Shown one piece after another: positions 1 to 11,713 of a stretch of 64,000 nucleotides of DNA. Within the stretch, counting starts at the first letter, position 1; every line of letters begins with the position of its first letter. Source of the DNA: Lepraria neglecta (taxonomy: Eukaryota; Ascomycota; Lecanoromycetes; Lecanorales; Stereocaulaceae); assembly GCA_033220425.1 (NCBI GenBank), contig CM065650.1:868001-932000 (forward strand), given 5' to 3'. A program made the translations under genes and the position numbers. The notes under the pieces are model-generated. The model made no database searches, was not told where the DNA came from, and saw nothing but the letters and a program-made list of their open reading frames with translations.

Positions 1-416
1 TGTGAAGAAGTTTGGTGCTTAGTGTCTGTAAGACACGTTACTCGAATGGTGTAGGAGCGAGCGGAGAAGCTGTCAAAGCAGTAGTTGAAGACCTGGGGAT
101 TGAGCAGGTTGATGGCTCATGTCAGAATGGATATCTTCGTTTGTGTCCCACTTGAAACTTCAGCGTGGGATAACAAGCAGTCTGATAGCTTGTTTGTTGT
201 ATTCTTTGTGTGCGGAGGCGTCTGGAGACTGCCAGTATGGGGTCTGAAAGCCAACAGAGAAGCAAATTAACAAGCGTAGGATACCTTTAATGGCATAGTT
301 ATAACTTTGATCAAAGCTTCCTATGTACCATTCAGCTAAGCACCAGACCTCCTGGTGGGGTATCTAGAACAAGGAAAAGCCCCAACATGACACTGTTATC
401 ACTCAGCTCTGCCCTA
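1..416. other. Left-edge intergenic stretch
   Basis: No gene is supported here. The only open frame (85-270, +) is short and resembles nothing I recognise. The right end is the likely 3' region of the OMP decarboxylase gene read from the other strand. Confidence 0.4.
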
Positions 417-1693
417 TCACCTTGTCCCAATCCTCCCCTCATAAGCCTCCCATGCCGCTTTCCGGTACCTCTCAGCTTCCTTCGCCCTATCCACTTGCCC
501 TAGTATTCCCCTCCCGACAATAACAACATCAATGCCATCCCTGCCAATCACCTCTTTCGGGCTCCTCCATTGCTGCCCTTTCCCATCACTCTTCACCCCA
601 TCAGTCTCTCCCTCAACGGGCAGGCCTACCCCAGGCGCAAAACTCAGGAATGTATCATCCGCCTCCTCATTCAGACTCCTCTGTGAGACGAAGCCGAGCA
701 CGAACTGCTTGTTCTCCCTCGCAGCCTTCACGCACGCCTGTGTATACTCCTTCGTCATCAGATTGCCCGCCGAGCTCATCTCCGCTAGCAATAACAAGCC
801 TCGAGCATGTGGTGGCGGACCCAGCTCTTCTAGCAACTGGGCTTTATCATGCGGTTCTTCATTCTCGCCTTGCGAGATAGCGCGTATGAGGGAGGCTTGT
901 TGCCGTGGCGAGGTGGGCTCGAAAGTCTGAGAAATGGTGGTGGTCGCCATAGTTAGACTCTCCGCCCTGCCCTTCCTCCGATGGTGCGAAAAGAGGGTCT
1001 GCGGCTCCGATGTCTCGGAGCTTGAGCGCGATTTGAAGGATTCGGTGGGTTTCAAGGAGTCAGAGGTGGAAGTTGTAGTTGTAATTGCAGAGTCCATGGG
1101 ATTGCTATCATTGCTGACACAGGGTGTACCAATTGGTGTGCCAACAGTGATTGTGGTATCGACCGATTGGTTGAGGGAGATGAGAATTTGAGCGGCGGCG
1201 GAGTGGAGGGCGGGGATTATGGCGGGGCCGGGGAGGAGGTGCGCGTTTGTTAGGTGGGCCCATCTTGCTATTGCTAGGGGCCCGCGGGTGTATTGGGATT
1301 GTACTGTGTCTGTAGGTGTGGAAGGGGTCAATTGGCTGTCCGAGTAAGATGAGGCGTGGGGATGGTGAAGGGCGTACTGCCTATATCTCCAAGTTTCCTG
1401 TCTTCGAAGAGCAGGAAGTGCTTCCGTTGTGATATCTCCTGCAGGCCTTTGATAGTCTTCTCCGAGAAATCATCGACGATGTCTGCATGGGTTTTGAGAA
1501 TACAGATGTAGTCGCCGACTTCTTCCGCTACATTGAGGAGGTCGTAGGTTGTATGTACGTCAGCTGAGACACAGAGGTTTGAGCGCTTTATGGAGATTAA
1601 GCTGAGTAGGTAGGTTGTTAAAGACGGTGTATTCGGCAGTTCGGCGCGGGTTGAGAAGGGGAGGGAGAGGGTTGAGGGGCCTTTGGATGCCAT
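417..1693 (-). CDS. pyrG: Orotidine-5'-phosphate decarboxylase
   Basis: Decarboxylates OMP to UMP, the last step of de novo pyrimidine synthesis, in the cytosol. Coding parts are 1378-1693 and 417-1309; the 68-bp intron 1310-1377 (GTACGC..CTACAG) restores the family motif DIGNTVQSQY. Exon 1 holds KRSNLCVSADV, LKTHADIVDDF and LFEDRKLGDIG, with the catalytic Asp/Lys array; exon 2 holds WAHLTNAHLLPGPAII, a Ser/Thr-rich insert, then RGLLLLAEMSSAGNL and the phosphate-binding end VGRGIL. The product is about 402 residues, longer than the roughly 267 of yeast Ura3 because of the insert, which is usual in filamentous fungi. Start is the ATG at 1693. Also called URA3; recognition is firm. Confidence 0.95.
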
Positions 1694-2382
1694 GATGACT
1701 GGTGAGGGAGGATGGAGACGTGTGTGTGAAGAAGGACGTTGGACATGCAGAAGTGGATGAGGACATGGCTTTGTGGCTTTGATATTAGTTTAGGGGCACC
1801 TGGATTGAAAGCAGGTTTTACCCAATGGAAATTTCGATGTTCACGAGGCTAGAACACTAATGCCTCTTGACGAGAAACACCGTTGAAAGCTTGTCTATCA
1901 TTTCACTGCCGCACCGCCGTGTGCAAATCCATATTGCTCATTGGAAATACGACTTCTATTCTGTTGGTACAGTCGACCTGAGCAACTACTATTCTACAGC
2001 CGGTGGATGCATGCAAAGTGCCCAGCGAACAAGTCAAAGCTCCTATCATATCTTTCCAAAGGAATGGGGTATCTTCGCTCAACTCCATGAATGCCGTCGC
2101 TAATACCTCCTTGGGATCCTATCTGCACATGCCATTGATGCAAAAAAAAAAATTTGAAACCTCCTTCAACAAATTTCCATCCAATCGGAATCTTCATCGA
2201 GTGGTCCGACTTCTGCAAGATAGCTTGTTTACTCCATCGGCGGGAGTCCCATCGAGTCGTCGTCTGCTTGACTGTCTTCCTCTGCCTGACTGTCATCCTC
2301 TGCTTGAGCCTCATCTCCCGCTTGGCCATGGGGCTCATTCCCTGCGAGCCCTGCCGTAGTGTCATCAGAGACATCCATTAGC
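1694..2382. other. Intergenic stretch with a possible acidic C-terminal tail frame
   Basis: The right part (about 2199-2405, minus strand) is open for some 60 residues in a frame other than that of the DUF2293 gene next to it. It reads as an acidic Asp/Glu/Gln/Ser-rich tail with repeated DDSQAEED-like units. It may be the true C-terminus of that gene, reached by an unrecognised splice or after an indel. The left part is the promoter side of pyrG; I see no further gene. Confidence 0.4.
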
Positions 2383-3817
2383 TCAAACTGCCGAAGCAAT
2401 TTCTCTTCCGCCGCTCCTCCTGTCGTTGCAATTGCTTTGGCTTTCCTTTCTTTTCCGCTGGGCTTTCTTAGCTGCTATCCAATCAGCTCGCCGCCTCATC
2501 ATACCACTGAATCTTTCTTCGACCGCGCTGCCAAGAGAGCTATCAGTTCCTCCCATTTTCTTGTGCAGTTGCCGTACTCTCCACATCTCTTTATCCTGGA
2601 GCTCCAGATACGGATCAGCCTTCAATTTATCAATGCTTTCGAGTGCCTTGTTACGGCGTCGTTGGGTCCTGCTCAGCTCATTCCCAGAACTTTCAGTCAT
2701 CACCAGAGCAGGTGTTCCCGGGCTATCATCTGACACGTCGCCGGCGACGTTAGTCTCTTCGATTGCGTTGAGTGGCACTTCAGAAATCGTGGCGCTAGTC
2801 GCTTTGCGTGCTTTTCGTCTGGCTCTCTTCCTCTGACGCCGTACTGCTGCCTCGGCTTCGAGGGCGGTTTTGACACCCAAGTGTTTGCCCTCAGGCCTCC
2901 TTGCATCAGCGTTGTCTACAACCACGGGAATCCTCTGCCTGGCAAGCTTTTCGGCCTTTGTCCAACGCGGCTTTTTTGGTGCTTTCGTCGTAATAGTGGT
3001 GACTCGCTGAGGGTAGCGTCGAGGTTCGCTGGTGCCATTTGTGTCACTCTTATCAGGTCGCCATGAGTTTGCGATGCTCTTGACCTGCTTGTGGACGCTT
3101 TTTCTTGCTTTGTCTCTTAGACTGAGGCCTCGATCTCCGGTCTTCCTCTGCTCTCTAAGGTACGAGTCATAGTCCGTGAAGTTATGACGGGCGTGAGCAT
3201 GCACTGCTAGCTCAATTCGCTCTTCCTCGTCCAACTTCGTGGCTCTACCCACCCGGCCGCTTCCTTTCTGAAAGCCATGCTCAAGGAGCTCTTGCATGCT
3301 CTTGGCTGGCATTCGCGGGAACATTTCCATTAGTAGGTGACGGTTCTGCTTGTCGGCTCGGCTGTCCTTTGCGGCCACAATCTTTGCACGCTTCTCGGCT
3401 GAAACAGCCGCGTTCTGAGTGACAGTTTCAAAGACATTGTAGGGACAATGCAAGCCGAGCCTTTTGCTCGTTCGTTTATCCTGTGGTAGATTGAGCGTGA
3501 AATTATTCTGGGATATGGCCAGTACCCACATAGACCACATACACTGTCTGGCAAGCTTTTGCAGTAAGCTCTCGGCTAAATACCTTTAGTAAATGACTTC
3601 ACTGGGTTATGAATGGTATTCACCAGTGACGAGTCATGTAGATGTCTCCTTTTGGGACAAATGTGTAGCCTTGAGGAGGAACCGCCGCATTGTCATGGAG
3701 CTGAATAACGACATGATCGATTAGATAGCAGTAGGAATTGAATCAATGTCTCGGACATACCTGTTCAAAATCATACATCAACAAAGCCTCCACTTTCTGA
3801 GGTCGAAGTGATCCCAT
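2383..3817 (-). CDS. DUF2293 domain protein
   Basis: Fungal protein of unknown function. Four exons fit: 3761-3817, 3624-3700, 3530-3575 and 2383-3480, giving about 425 residues; the introns are 60, 48 and 49 bp. The joined N-terminus reads PPQGYTFVPKGDIYMTRHC, then VYVVYDKRTSKRLGL, which is how members of this family begin. The DUF2293 core follows (FPRMP, GSGRVGRATKLDEEERIELAV, HARHNFTDYDSYLRE). The rest is very basic, with runs such as RRQRKRARRKARK suggesting a nuclear or nucleic-acid-bound protein (inference). Start is the ATG at 3817 in good context (AAAATGG). The C-terminal end is less sure: a different frame just downstream encodes an acidic tail that looks more protein-like. Confidence 0.8.
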
Positions 3818-4237
3818 TTTGAAGTAGCTCGCAGCCCAGTGCTTCGAACTGACTCGTGATTCATGCTTCGTTCAGGCTGGCTGTTTGAAAGTATGATGTT
3901 CTTTGACTGGATCAAGTAGTAAATCGGCGTTTTGGTGGCGCCGATGTCTTGGCAACGTTTAGGGTTCGCTCCAAAACGCGCTCTTGCCGGTGACGCAGGT
4001 GTAAAAGAAGCTGGGTTTTGCAACTTCTAGATTTGTTTTCCATACCAACAACTTGTTCAGCTCAATCTTAGAGGAATTAGGCCATGGCTACATCATGACA
4101 TACAGATACCTGAAGCTTCTAGAGGTTGATGTGGATGTGAATGTCGACGAACACACGCCCTCCACTGGACGGAGAAACTGAGCAATTGTTGTAGCACCTA
4201 ATACACTCGCCGATCAACAGCGCCCATCGTTGATAAG
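3818..4237. promoter_or_regulatory. Divergent promoter region
   Basis: About 420 bp lie between the start of the DUF2293 gene (leftward) and that of the histidine kinase gene (rightward), so both promoters must be here. No individual factor site is claimed. Confidence 0.5.
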
Positions 4238-7200
4238 ATGAAGCTTCCAGCAGAACCAATAACCGACCCATCAAAGCTCGACAGCGTCAGAGAACATGAG
4301 CTATACCGCTACTTCATACCTCTAGAAGCCTCGAGTACATCTCTCAGTGCTAGCGCCGCATCATCACCAGACACAGCTCTCACCGCCTTAGCTCAACTAT
4401 GCGCCCTCAGACTGCATGCCAAGAGGGCCATGGTCAGCTTGATAGGTCGAGAGACGCAGTACTTTGTTGCCGAATCTACCAAGACTTTGGACCTGGTCGA
4501 TAATCAGAAGTATGAGGTCGAGGGGGACTCGCTATGGTTTGGTTGTGGGAGCGTGGATAAGGCCGGGAGGTTATGTGAAAAGACTATTGAATTGCCGCCA
4601 GCGTTGGGTCGGGCTCCCTGTTTCACGGTGACAGACCTCTCGAAAGACGAACGATTCAATCAACTACCATTCGTTTCTGGCCCACCTTATTTCAAGTTCT
4701 ACGCTGGAACAGTAGGTGCCGCTCTTGCTCACAGCCCACGAAACCGAGCTGACATCAGAATAGCCCTTGACCACAAGAAGAGGGATCAACATTGGCTCCT
4801 TGTTCGTAGTGGACGACGTCGTCCGGCCCTCCCTCAATGCAGACCAGGAAGCCTTTCTCGGCACCATAGCCCAAACGATCATGAAGCATATGGAAACATC
4901 TAGAGAAGCGGAGGAACGGAAAAAGGTCATGCGATTATCACATGGCATGAATGCATTCGTGAAGGGAAAGTCAAGAATGCTCTTGGACCCTACGATGCCT
5001 AAGATGGGCCTTGTGTCTAGGCCTCGGGCTAGTAGTCCCGGCAGGACCGACATTAGGAGTAGATCTTTGATGGGTCGGAGCAGTAAGGATCCGATATCTC
5101 TTGCAGCACAACGATCTGTCGGTAAGCTAACCTCCAGCATCACTAATTGCAAAGCATTTCTAATCCCTTACCACAGACCAAAACGGAGCTCCAAGTGACC
5201 CTGACACCTCTCAAGACGACTCCGACGCTGGGAATAACGCCAGAACTGTAGACAGCAGCCATCGCATGACATTTGCGAGGGCGGCGAACATCCTCTGCGA
5301 TTCTCTGGATCTTCGAGGACGAGGAGGCGTCGTCTTCTTCGACACTACTTCCCGGCTCCGACAGAGTACCAATTCCCTTCCAGGCCTTCCAAGTGCGGAC
5401 GGAATTGAGCGCAAGTCTCAAAGGCTCGCTGAGATTGTTAGCTTTTCCACGACTGAAGAAGCGTCGGGCATTGGGGAGCAGGTCGAGAAAGTAAAGTCGT
5501 TCAACTCAGTGGATGAGAACTTATTGCACAGCTTGCTTGCGCGATATCCTCGTGGGAAGATGTGGTCATACGACCAAGGCGGTTGCTTATCATCTTCCGA
5601 AGAAGAGAAAGAGATCTTGTCACCGCGAGAACGCTCAGAATCTGAACCTCGGAGGCAAAGTAGATCCACTAGGAAGCATCTAGAAGCCGAATTTCTTCAG
5701 AAACATTTCCCTGGAGTTCGCCAACTGATGCTGACTGGGCTCTGGGACGCTGGGTAAGCTTCCTCGCCATTCCCCGTCTTTCATTCTATATCCTGTCTCA
5801 ATTGCTGACACTGTAGTCCTTTAGGTCTTCGCGCTGGTTTGCAGGTGGTTTTGCTTGGACCACATCGAGCCGTCAAATCTTCACACGAGAGACAGAGCTT
5901 AGCTTCTTCATGGCATTCGGGAACAATGTCATGGCAGAGGTCTCCCGACTTGCGTCTATCGCAGCAGATCGCCAAAAAGCTGATTTCATAGGGTCTATTA
6001 GCCACGAATTCCGATCACCTTTACACGGTACAGTGCCACCTTCTCTGTGGCACCCAGTCATTATCTCCTAACGTAATATATAGGTATTCTTGCCAGTGCG
6101 GAATTCCTGGCTGAAACAGAAGTCGATGCATTTCAAGGTAGCCTAGTGGACACCGTTTCTTCCTGCGGGCGTACATTGTTGGACACTATCAATCACATAT
6201 TGGACTACAGTAAAATCAACACCTTCGAACGGAACTGGCGCAACGTCCGCAAGCCCGGTTCAAAGTATAAAAAGGCAGCAAATCAACGTCTAACCGACAA
6301 GGAGGCCCCACCAATGATGAACATCTATGCAACGATAGACGTTGCAGCAGTGACCGAAGAAGTAGTCGAAGGAGTCTATGCCGGCCAAATCTATCAAGAC
6401 ATCAGTTCGACTGATGCTACCGACTTCGCGAATGGTGCCAAAGCTGAAGCCTTGGAACGCGGCACTGGCGGTAACCGGTCTCGAAGAAAAGTCGGAATGG
6501 CGAAGGCAGTGGACGTCATCATAGATATAGCCCATGAAAATTATATCTTCACCACCCAGCCGGGTGCTCTGAAAAGGGTAACCACCCAAGCTTGAGACCA
6601 TAGCCAGTTCTAGCTAATCCCTACAGGTCATCATGAACGTGTTCGGAAATGCCCTTAAGTATACTCAAAAAGGCTCAATCGTAGTCAAACTATCCTTAGA
6701 CGAGTCTCCCAACAACACCGAGGATCCCACCGAAGAGAGGATGCTAGAAATTAAAATCACCGATACTGGTAAAGGTATTTCTAGCGAATACCTTCGGACA
6801 AGTTTGTTCAATCGTGAGTCTAGCCTTCCCAACTGTATAATGCCGTGACTGAGTCTTGTATATCTAGCCTTCTGCCAGGAGGACGTTCTTGCGAGTGGCA
6901 CTGGTCTCGGTCTATCCATCGTCAAGTCCATTGTAACCATGCTGAAAGGTTCCATTGACGTTCAAAGCGAAGTCGGAAAGGGAACAGAAGTGACTATTCG
7001 CCTTCCTTTATCTCGTCTTCCGGGTACTACTACTCCAGTGTCAACGCCTAGCACTGTGACTACCGACGGATCCTCAGGGGATTCAATGGAAGCGTTGCAA
7101 GCAGATTACTCAGACGTAACAGTGGCTCTACATGGCTTCGATGACCACAAGGATGAATCTGGAAGCAACGTATCGGGCCGAGTTCTCAAAAGTTGCATTG

Positions 7201-8711
7201 AAAGTTGGTTTGGACTCAACACTATCTCTCATTTTTCCAGCCAGGACTCAGTGGACCTCGTCGTTGTTGATGAGAAAAACATTCCTTATGTGCTAAAGCA
7301 TGACCACAACTTGCCCACCATCGTCCTCTGTAGTAATGCCACCCGCTCCCGGACAACATCTCGTCACCATCCTCCTCATCAGCACACGCCAACAATTATG
7401 GAGTTTGTGTCAAAGCCCGTCGGCCCTCACAAGCTGGCTAAGGCTCTGAGGATTTGCCTAGATAGGGCAAAATCTTTCAAATCTGGTCTAGCTCCGCCAA
7501 TAACATTCTCCGACGAAGAAAGCCCTATAGAATCTGAAGCAGATACAATAGTGCCAGAACTCGAGAATCTCACGCTGGAGACCGAGGCAGGGATGCAATC
7601 ATTACAGGTAAAGACGAATGGAGTCGTGACTGCAAGCGATTCAAACAATGCTCAGATGGCTATCGACAACTCGTCGTCTGAACCTACCAGCGGCGAAGTC
7701 AAGGCAGATGATAGCCAAGACTTCCCCTTCCCAACTCAAGATGCCATGGCAGACGGAGAGATAAAGAACGAAAAACCAGAAAAAGCGAACACCCCTTCAC
7801 CAAAGGATCCTTCGCCGCGCGATCGACCAATTGGCGACCTAACGAGACAAGATTCAAGACGTCCTCCGTTAGTATCGAGGATGACAGAGCCCTTAACTGG
7901 AAAGACCTTTCGGTCCCTGTCGGCTTTTACTAATTATGCCGAGACATACGTCGTTAGACCACCAGAAAACCTTGCCGCTGCAAAAGGGATTTGCTGCCAG
8001 AGCAGACCATTGCGAGTCTCACAGCGTCCAACATGGCTCGCCATAATGGAGAAACCACAGTCTCGACTACTCCTCCGGGTCTATCTCCAGAACGAGAAAA
8101 GCGCCCTCCACGACTGCTGCTTGTCGACGATAACAAGATCAACCTTCGTTTGCTAGAAACTTACATGCGGAAGCGGAAGTACAAGTTTGTAGACTCGGCC
8201 GAAAACGGGCAGCTGGCTGTCCAAGCCGCAGAGGCTCACGAGCATGGCTATGATATCATATTCATGGGTGAGTATTCTAACCCAATATGCTTACGCATAG
8301 TCTAATCTAGCCTATAGACATCTCGATGCCTGTCATGAACGGCTTCGAAGCCACACGAGCCATCCGTGATATCGAAGAAGCTTGCAACCGTAAGGCACAT
8401 TTCTGATTAATCCTTTCCCGATCGGTGCTGTTTCTGGTGCCATGAGACAAGTCTCCTCTCGCTATGTCTTGATGAGGAAATGCTGACTCCGAAATGTGCT
8501 AGACAACAACAAGGCGGATAAGACACTTTCCCCAGCGCTGATCATCGCCCTGACAGGTCTGGCATCAAGCAGGGACCAAAGCGAAGCATTCACAAGCGGT
8601 GTTGACCTGTTCATGACAAAGCCTGTTTCGTTCAAAGAGGTGGGACGGCTGTTGGATAATTGGGAGGCTCACGGGGGTATCAAGCCTTTGGAAGAGGATG
8701 GAAAAGTTTGA
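4238..8711 (+). CDS. Hybrid sensor histidine kinase with GAF domain and receiver
   Basis: Phosphorelay sensor that autophosphorylates on His and passes the phosphate to its own receiver Asp, then normally to a Ypd1-type carrier. Ten exons: 4238-4711, 4764-5121, 5177-5753, 5825-6027, 6084-6577, 6627-6813, 6868-7871, 7958-8267, 8318-8389, 8503-8711; about 1295 residues. Order: N-terminal GAF-like region (roughly 55-210), Ser-rich linker, HisKA with ISHEFRSPLHGIL (His near 530), ATPase with N-box NVFGNALKYT, G1 ITDTGKGIS and G2 GTGLGLSIV, a long acidic linker, then the receiver with LLLVDDNKIN, phospho-acceptor Asp near 1203 (FMDISMPVMNGFEA) and Lys near 1266 (FMTKPV). No transmembrane segment is seen, so it is probably cytosolic. 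The 7872-7957 intron has a weak donor but a perfect TACTAAT branch site. All catalytic motifs are intact. I do not assign a fungal HHK group. Confidence 0.93.
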
Positions 8712-9447
8712 AGATGTGTAATGTGTATTGATTTGGGCCTTACAGCCTCTGGATATGTCATGATGACAGCGTTCGACGATTGCACTGGGCGGATACATTG
8801 ATACCCATACTTGTATAACGGAAATATCGGCGTGTTGAGATACATGGCGCTACCTAGGGGTGGAGTCGTCTCTCAAAACTCTCGCTGGGATTGATGACGG
8901 CGAATGCATAGACAGCATCACAGGATATCTCCAATAATATTGTATAACTCCTTTCATGAGCACTGCAGCACAACTTCCCTACCTACCGAGGTCCTCTTGT
9001 CCGACCATCCAGCAGAACCTCAGCAGCGCTAGTATTGTTTGAGATCAAGTTTCAAGGACTCCGACTGTTGGGGGTCGGAATTTTCCTTATGGCGATCACT
9101 TACCTGTAGTCTGTACTATACCCATTTGATAGGTTTCAGAATTTTGACTGTCGAACGTTGCATCAAAACATATACTCTTTTAGCGCTGTGGTATTTTTCG
9201 CTTTTATCGCATTTTTATATGGGAGTTTGTATTTTATTTATCGATTATGTGTTTTATTTTTTGAGCCTTGGCATTTTTCTCATGCCAAGGCTCAAAAGTG
9301 CTGGGTCACGTGCGTACCCGTACGCGATACTGATATCCAGGGCTTTTCGGCATTACGCGTAAATACCAGGCCTCCGAACCTTGAGTCTAACTCGAAGTTG
9401 TCTCTTTGAACGGCATAGATCATTGTCCTCTATTATTCACCGCAGCA
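8712..9447. other. Intergenic stretch with AT-rich segment
   Basis: Contains the 3' region of the histidine kinase gene, an AT-rich segment at about 9170-9260, a perfect long hairpin (listed separately), and the presumed CENP-X promoter. Short open frames here look like chance. Confidence 0.5.
9259..9297. repeat. Perfect 16-bp inverted repeat (hairpin)
   Basis: Arms at 9259-9274 and 9282-9297 are exact reverse complements (left arm TTTTGAGCCTTGGCAT) around a 7-base loop. It sits between two genes, about 550 bp past the kinase stop and 150 bp before the CENP-X start. It could be an RNA 3' structure, a cruciform site, or the trace of a small element. No flanking duplication was seen. Confidence 0.8.
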
Positions 9448-10147
9448 ATGCCGCCCACAACCTCGAAACCCGCCCCAAAGCGCAAAGTCCCCGCCTTCAA
9501 ACCCCCACGTCCAGCTTCCAAATCCACCAAAACCCCAGCACCACCACGCCGCAAATCCGCCCCCGCGAAAACAAAATCCAAACGCCCCTCCTTCGTAGCC
9601 GACGAAGCATCAGCCTCGGACGATGACGACGAAGACGAGGAAGGTGAAGACGACGATGTCATGTCAAGTATCGAACCCCAACAGGACGCGTCCGAATCCG
9701 ACTCCGATGCTGTGGGAAGGGAGAACTCAGAGCCGCCACCCACCATTCCCCCAGCACTCCTTACAAAACTCCTCCACCATCATTTCAAAGACGATAATAT
9801 GAGGATTGGGAAGGAGGCGGGGGGCGTGGTGGGGAAGTATATGGAGACTTTTGTTCGGGAGGCGATTGCTAGGGCGGCTTTTGAGAGGGCGGAGGTTGAG
9901 GCTGGCCAGGATGGAGGGAGAAGGGTTGGTGGGGAAGGGTGGCAGGGGGTGTTCTTGGAGGTGAGTGGTTTGGTGTGGAATTGGGGGGTAGAGAAGAGGT
10001 GGGAGAGGGGCGGGGAGGGGAGGGGAGGGGAAAGGGGAGAAGGAGGGGTGACAGTGGAGGGGGAGAGTGGGGATGTAGGCTAATCTGTTGGTGTGATAGG
10101 TTGAAGATTTGGAGAAATTGGCACCGCAGCTTCTGTTGGATTTTTGA
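9448..10147 (+). CDS. CENP-X / MHF2 histone-fold protein
   Basis: Histone-fold partner of CENP-S (MHF1). The complex binds branched DNA, supports the FANCM/Mph1 helicase and belongs to the CENP-T-W-S-X kinetochore module. Exons 9448-9960 and 10100-10147, about 186 residues. The first ~80 residues are Lys/Pro-rich and then Asp/Glu-rich, as in a nuclear tail. The histone fold starts at PPALLTKLLHHHFKD, continues RIGKEAGGVVGKYMETFVREAI, and finishes in exon 2 as VEDLEKLAPQLLLDF just before the stop, which is the family's usual ending. The ATG at 9448 is preferred; an in-frame ATG at 9406 is also possible. The 139-bp intron is extremely G-rich on the coding strand. Confidence 0.92.
9961..10099 (+). 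other. G-rich intron with G-quadruplex potential
   Basis: Intron of the CENP-X gene. Between about 10007 and 10037 the coding strand carries six runs of four G separated by one to three bases, a strong G-quadruplex pattern. It is bounded by a canonical GTGAGT donor and a TAG acceptor. Confidence 0.7.
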
Positions 10148-10474
10148 ATTATGGGCAAGATCAAGAGGGAACTGCACTGCGTCGGGTAGAGGAGTATGAG
10201 GAGTACAGTATGATCTGAAGGCGAGGCCATGTGAACGGAATTTCTAGATAGCCGTAATCACTGGCTCTGGTCACGCTATGGTGAGTTGCAATGATGATCA
10301 TTATGACTCGTAAAAGACAGGCTAACGCAGAAAGGATGCAGCAAAAAGAGCAGAGGCTAGAGAGAGATGCAAAAGCAGAAAGCAAAAAATCACAACGCAG
10401 AAGCGCGTTCCAACCATCCACCTTCGACCCAGCACACACAACTCACACCTTCCTCCCAACATCTAACACTAATC

Positions 10475-11027
10475 CTAATTAGCCCCATTCTCACAATTCG
10501 GATTATTCCCCTCATCAAAATCCTTCCTCAACGTCCAACAAGTCACCCTCATATTAGAATCATAACACGTATTCCCCACCGGCGGCTGTCCATCAAATCT
10601 ATTCAACACCCCCAAATCATTATCGCACTCCCCCCTCCTCCTCTTCCTTCCCCCCCCTCTTCATCAGTAGCCGCATTCCCCGTCTTGCCATCAGCAGAAT
10701 TGCTAAAGTGCACCGCCTCGGTCCATTGCAGGTCGCGGTTGAATTTCACACTTTGCGTGTAGGCCTAGTTGCCGACCTTAGGTGAAGCTGTGGGTTGGGG
10801 TGCCGAAGGCTACGGGGGCGCCGGCGTAGTTGGGGGGGGTAGGCGGAGAGGATTAGTTGGACTTGGATGTGGGGCCAGATGCTGGGGGAGGCTGCTGCTT
10901 GGAGTTTGGGGGATAGGTCGTTTACGTTTGTGTCTTGGCGCTTGATGTTGTTTATGGGGTTGGGGGCGGAGAGGGTGGTGGTGGCGAGGAGAGGGATGGT
11001 GATTGAGAGGGCGGGTTTGATTTTCAA
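10475..11027 (-). pseudogene. Remains of a small secreted protein gene
   Basis: On the minus strand a hydrophobic, signal-peptide-like stretch (KPALSITIPLLATTTLSA) is followed by a KR dibasic site and by segments in more than one frame. The end reads as a Cys-containing C-terminus (NRFDGQPPVGNTCYDSNM, then TCWTLRKDF) before a stop. Pieces are in consistent order but not in one open frame, with about three breaks, and no convincing start codon is present. Long G and C runs mean assembly error or an unusual intron cannot be excluded. The family was not recognised. Confidence 0.45.
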
Positions 11028-11713
11028 TTTTGTGGTGGGGATGGGGGGTTGGGGGTGGCTGTGTATGTTGGTGGGTGGGTGGATGGGTGAGAGAGCAGAT
11101 GTCTGGGAGATGGGACTGGCTGCTGAGGAGTAAGAAGGATCTTGCAGGCGTCTTTCTGCCAAGAAGGGCATTGCCTTCGGTGGTTCATGGTCTTCAAAGC
11201 AGCTTTGAAGATATCGGACCTATTAGAGAAAGCAATCGTTGTGGTATGTCAGGCCGATTGAATACTGTTGTTGTCGGCAATGGGCATTGACTGGCTTGTG
11301 TGCGAGCTAGGCAGTGTTTGCGGTGGGTTTTCTTCTCCTTTTTGGGTAACGATAGGTGAGATCATGAAAGACTGCCAAGCAATGCGCTTGTTCGCATTGT
11401 TTGAACGATTTTGAAGAGTATGAACAAAGAGACCTGAGCCATGTAAACTCACTCAATTGTGACAACAATAAAAAGCGTCGGATTCGAGCAACATCCATTG
11501 CTTGAAAACGTGCAAGGTTTGTTAATGATACCAAATCACGCTCAGGCTTGCGCAAACAGGAAGCTCTTCTCTCTAGGCAACCCCCTAGGTACACCGGTAG
11601 TGCTTAACATTGCCCGGCTCGCGCTAAGCATACGCATCTATGGTGGCTCAAACGTGCCCGGCGAATTTATAGATGTCTCTTGCGCTGCGAAGCGGCCTTC
11701 AAGACCTGCAAGA
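11028..11713. other. Intergenic stretch
   Basis: No gene recognised. The left part is CA/CT-rich on the minus strand, like a leader of the neighbouring remnant. The right part is the 3' side of the retropepsin-like gene. Confidence 0.4.

Noticed and set aside
9036-9409. Open frames of 80-107 residues on the plus strand
   Set aside because: They span an AT-rich region and the hairpin, have no recognisable motif, and the reading frames are biased by base composition.
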